Below, one piece after another: positions 61,656-64,000 of a stretch of 64,000 nt of DNA. The stretch comes from Actinomarina sp002308095 (GTDB lineage Bacteria; Actinomycetota; Acidimicrobiia; Actinomarinales; Actinomarinaceae), in assembly GCA_045563135.1 (NCBI GenBank), contig JBJKUL010000001.1, positions 372,001-436,000 on the forward strand, read 5' to 3'. Every line of letters begins with the position of its first letter. Position 1 is the stretch's first letter. The position numbers and the translations under genes were made by a program. The notes below the pieces were generated by a model. It was given only the letters and a program-made list of their open reading frames with translations, was not told the DNA's origin and did not search any database.

Positions 61656-64000
61656 ATTTCTGGCGACTTTTCAACTCTTTCAAAAACAATCAACATATTG
61701 GCAAGTGAGCTAGGCCAGGTAATAAAAAAACAAGCTGGAGAAAAATACTTTGATATTGTTGAAGATGTAAGATTAAATTCAAAAAAATATAGATCTTCCA
61801 ATAATCCAAAATATTTAGAAAATGCATTTAAAGAACTTAGCAAGCTAAAACCAAAAGAAACCTTAATTGTCACAAAAGCATTCACCCTGTTCTTCTATTT
61901 GGCAAATATATCTGAACAGGTGTTCAGAGAGTCTTTTACAGGAGCTAAAAAAAGTAAAAAAGCAGTCAAAAAGAAAGAATATAAATTTTCACCAGTTTTT
62001 ACAGCACATCCAACAGAAAGTGCGCGACAGTCGACACTGAATAAAATTTATAGAATTGGTGAGCTTGTTTCTGAAAATAAACCTAACTCAATAAATGAAA
62101 TTAATAAAATTATTACCGAGCTCTGGTACACAAGAGAGGTTAGATCAATTAAGCCAGATCCATTAGATGAAGTTAAGTCACTTCTCTATTACTTAGACAT
62201 CATATATACAAACGTGTTCGATGAATTAAAAGAGGATAAAGCTATAAACCCACATAGAAGTACAAACATTTTAAGCTTAGGTTCATGGGTAGGTGGTGAC
62301 AGAGATGGAAATCCATTCGTAACAAAGGAAATCACAGAAAAATCGTTGAAAATTTACTCTAAGCAAATAATTAATATTTATATGCAAAAGATTAAAATGT
62401 ATTCCGAAGAATTTAGCTTTTCAACTAGTTATATAAAATCTCCAAAAAAATTAGAGGTAAAAATTCAGGAATACGCCAAACTTTTGCCCAAAGAATATAA
62501 CCATTACTCAAAAGTAAATTTTGATGAACCTTTTAGAATTTTTCTATCTTTAGTTTTTCATAGATTAGAAAATTTTCAGGAAAAGAAATCTGGATATCAA
62601 ACTTTTAATGATTTTTATAGTGACATGAAACTTGTTGATGAGTCATTAAGTATCTCAATTGGGATAAATAAAGAAAACAATAGCTTTAGTAATTTTATTG
62701 AGTATATTGAAGTTTTTGAATTTCATGGAGTTAGATTGGATATTCGTGAAAACTCAAAAGTAATCAACAATCCAAATCAATATAAAAAGCAATATGCTGA
62801 ATTCATAAAAGTTCTTGATTCAATTACCCATTGGAAAAATATTTATGGTGATAATGTCATACACTCAATAATAGTTTCGATGACTAAAGCTGATTCTGAT
62901 ATATTAAACTTATACAATTTATGTAGAAAACACATCAAGTCACCCAAACACATACCCATGATTGTTCCACTCTTGGAGGAAATAGAAGATTTAAAAAACT
63001 CATCTTTATTTTTAGATAACCTTCTATCTAACAGAATTTATAAAAATCATGTTGTCAAACATAAGAACTCGACGCAAGAAATTATGTTAGGTTATTCGGA
63101 CTCCAACAAAGATGGAGGCATAATATCTTCACAGTGGAATGTTTACAAATCTCAAATTTCATTATTTAAAAAAGGTAAGCAGCATCAATGCAATATAGTT
63201 TTCTTTCATGGAAGGGGAGGAACTATTAGTAGGGGTGGTGGTCCAACATACAATTCTATACTTTCTCAACCCGAGGGAACAGTATCTAATCAGATAAGAT
63301 ATACCGAGCAGGGTGAAGTAATTTCGGATAAATACTCAACTGCTAACCTTGCAAAAGAAAACTTAAAGCTTGGTTTGTCTGCTTTCCTGACAGCTAGTTC
63401 TACAACTTTAAAGAGCAATAAAAAAGAATTTATGCTCATTGAGGAATTATCACTTATCTCTTTAAGCAAATATCAAGAATTGATCTCAGATGATAATCTC
63501 ATGACCTATTTTGAAAAAGTGACACCTGTTAAATTGCTCTCTACCTTAAATATAGGGTCTAGACCCTCTAAGAGGACCTCTGAGAGCACAATTGAAAGCT
63601 ATAGAGCAATTCCCTGGGTATTTGGCTGGGCTCAAACACGACATACTATTACAGGCTGGTATGGAGCTGGAACAGCTTTGCTTCACAGTATTGAAAAAAA
63701 TGGATTAAGAGATGTACAAAGTGTATATAAAAGTTCTTCATTTTTGCAAAATCTAATTAGCAACATTGAAATGACTGTTGTTAAATCAGATTTAATAATT
63801 TCAAAAATGTATGTAGAACAACTTTTAGATGAAGAGTATAAATATTTATTTAATGAAATAACTGCAGAATCTAGAAGAGTTAAAAAAGCAATAAAACTTT
63901 TAACAAACAATAGTGAATTACTTGAAGATAACCCTATTTTAAAAAATACATTGAAAGTCAGGAATGCCTATTTAGACCCTCTTTCACTTTTACAAATCTT
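61656..64000 (+). CDS. ppc: Phosphoenolpyruvate carboxylase, cut by the window edge
   Basis: An unbroken frame of about 781 codons runs to the window end without a stop. It makes oxaloacetate from PEP and bicarbonate. Motifs: FTAHPTESARQS, GSWVGGDRDGNPFVT, GYSDSNKDGGIISS, FFHGRGGTISRGGG, QPEGTVSNQIRYTEQGEVI, and IPWVFGWAQTRHTITGWYG. The last residues (VRNAYLDPLSLLQI) are near the usual C-terminus, so about 60-100 residues are missing. No ATG, GTG or TTG precedes conserved sequence; ATT at 61656 is backed by AAAGGA 7 bases upstream, TTG at 61698 is the alternative. Confidence 0.93.
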   Translation, partial: MSGDFSTLSKTINILASELGQVIKKQAGEKYFDIVEDVRLNSKKYRSSNNPKYLENAFKELSKLKPKETLIVTKAFTLFFYLANISEQVFRESFTGAKKSKKAVKKKEYKFSPVFTAHPTESARQSTLNKIYRIGELVSENKPNSINEINKIITELWYTREVRSIKPDPLDEVKSLLYYLDIIYTNVFDELKEDKAINPHRSTNILSLGSWVGGDRDGNPFVTKEITEKSLKIYSKQIINIYMQKIKMYSEEFSFSTSYIKSPKKLEVKIQEYAKLLPKEYNHYSKVNFDEPFRIFLSLVFHRLENFQEKKSGYQTFNDFYSDMKLVDESLSISIGINKENNSFSNFIEYIEVFEFHGVRLDIRENSKVINNPNQYKKQYAEFIKVLDSITHWKNIYGDNVIHSIIVSMTKADSDILNLYNLCRKHIKSPKHIPMIVPLLEEIEDLKNSSLFLDNLLSNRIYKNHVVKHKNSTQEIMLGYSDSNKDGGIISSQWNVYKSQISLFKKGKQHQCNIVFFHGRGGTISRGGGPTYNSILSQPEGTVSNQIRYTEQGEVISDKYSTANLAKENLKLGLSAFLTASSTTLKSNKKEFMLIEELSLISLSKYQELISDDNLMTYFEKVTPVKLLSTLNIGSRPSKRTSESTIESYRAIPWVFGWAQTRHTITGWYGAGTALLHSIEKNGLRDVQSVYKSSSFLQNLISNIEMTVVKSDLIISKMYVEQLLDEEYKYLFNEITAESRRVKKAIKLLTNNSELLEDNPILKNTLKVRNAYLDPLSLLQI

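Noticed and set aside
1..64000. CRISPR arrays, insertion sequences, rRNA genes and riboswitches
   Set aside because: I saw no regularly spaced repeats, no transposase frame with terminal repeats, no rRNA sequence and no leader long enough for a riboswitch.

Overview
The window looks like chromosome of a very compact, A+T-rich, Gram-positive-type marine actinobacterium. My best guess is the Candidatus Actinomarina / Acidimicrobiia area; this is inference, with no database search behind it. Grounds: the conserved actinobacterial order rng-rplU-rpmA-obgE-proB-proA-nadD-rsfS; leuS-holA-rpsT-lepA; phoH-pgpH-ybeY-uppS-glyS-dnaG; a LytR-CpsA-Psr (LCP) wall ligase; many start codons placed directly behind a TANNNT -10 box (leaderless transcripts); and overlapping stop codons at all seven convergent gene pairs.

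Layout. (1) 1-12.8 kb: rodA, rng, rplU, rpmA, obgE, proline synthesis (proB, proA), a MoxR/VWA pair, nadD, then on the minus strand the Trk potassium uptake genes trkH and trkA, then rsfS and tRNA-Ala. (2) 12.8-18.3 kb: a small accessory block starting 9 bases behind tRNA-Ala, with a flippase, an O-antigen polymerase-like protein, serC, a short DUF1015-type protein and a glycosyltransferase. (3) 18.2-32.1 kb: housekeeping genes leuS, holA-like, rpsT, lepA, rsmE, HIT, phoH, pgpH, ybeY, uppS, glyS, dnaG, then tRNA-Asn, an SCP2 protein and tRNA-Met(CAT). (4) 32.1-61.65 kb: a roughly 30 kb surface-polysaccharide island starting 14 bases behind tRNA-Met. It holds three polymerase/ligase-like proteins, one flippase, two lipid-carrier sugar-phosphate transferases, an LCP ligase, seven further glycosyltransferases, a heparinase-like protein, an AsnB amidotransferase and sugar-nucleotide enzymes for UDP-GlcA, UDP-xylose, UDP-GalA, ManNAc/ManNAcA and a deoxy-amino-sugar type. 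(5) 61.65 kb to the end: ppc (PEP carboxylase), cut by the window edge.

How it works together (inference): WecA-type and PglC-type transferases start glycans on undecaprenyl phosphate (made by UppS), glycosyltransferases extend them from the local sugar-nucleotide supply, flippases export, Wzy-like proteins polymerise, and the LCP protein attaches the product to peptidoglycan.

The most notable signal is a run of ten G (coding strand) inside the conserved N-terminal glycine motif of one glycosyltransferase. As read here it puts the gene out of frame, which is what a phase-variable ON/OFF locus looks like. Also notable are a polymerase-like protein with a large lectin-like insert, near-leaderless genes abutting tRNA 3' ends, and an unusually high density of single-base frameshifts concentrated in the polysaccharide genes. 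Many of those frameshifts are probably consensus errors of a long-read assembly. I list each broken gene once, over its whole reconstructed span.
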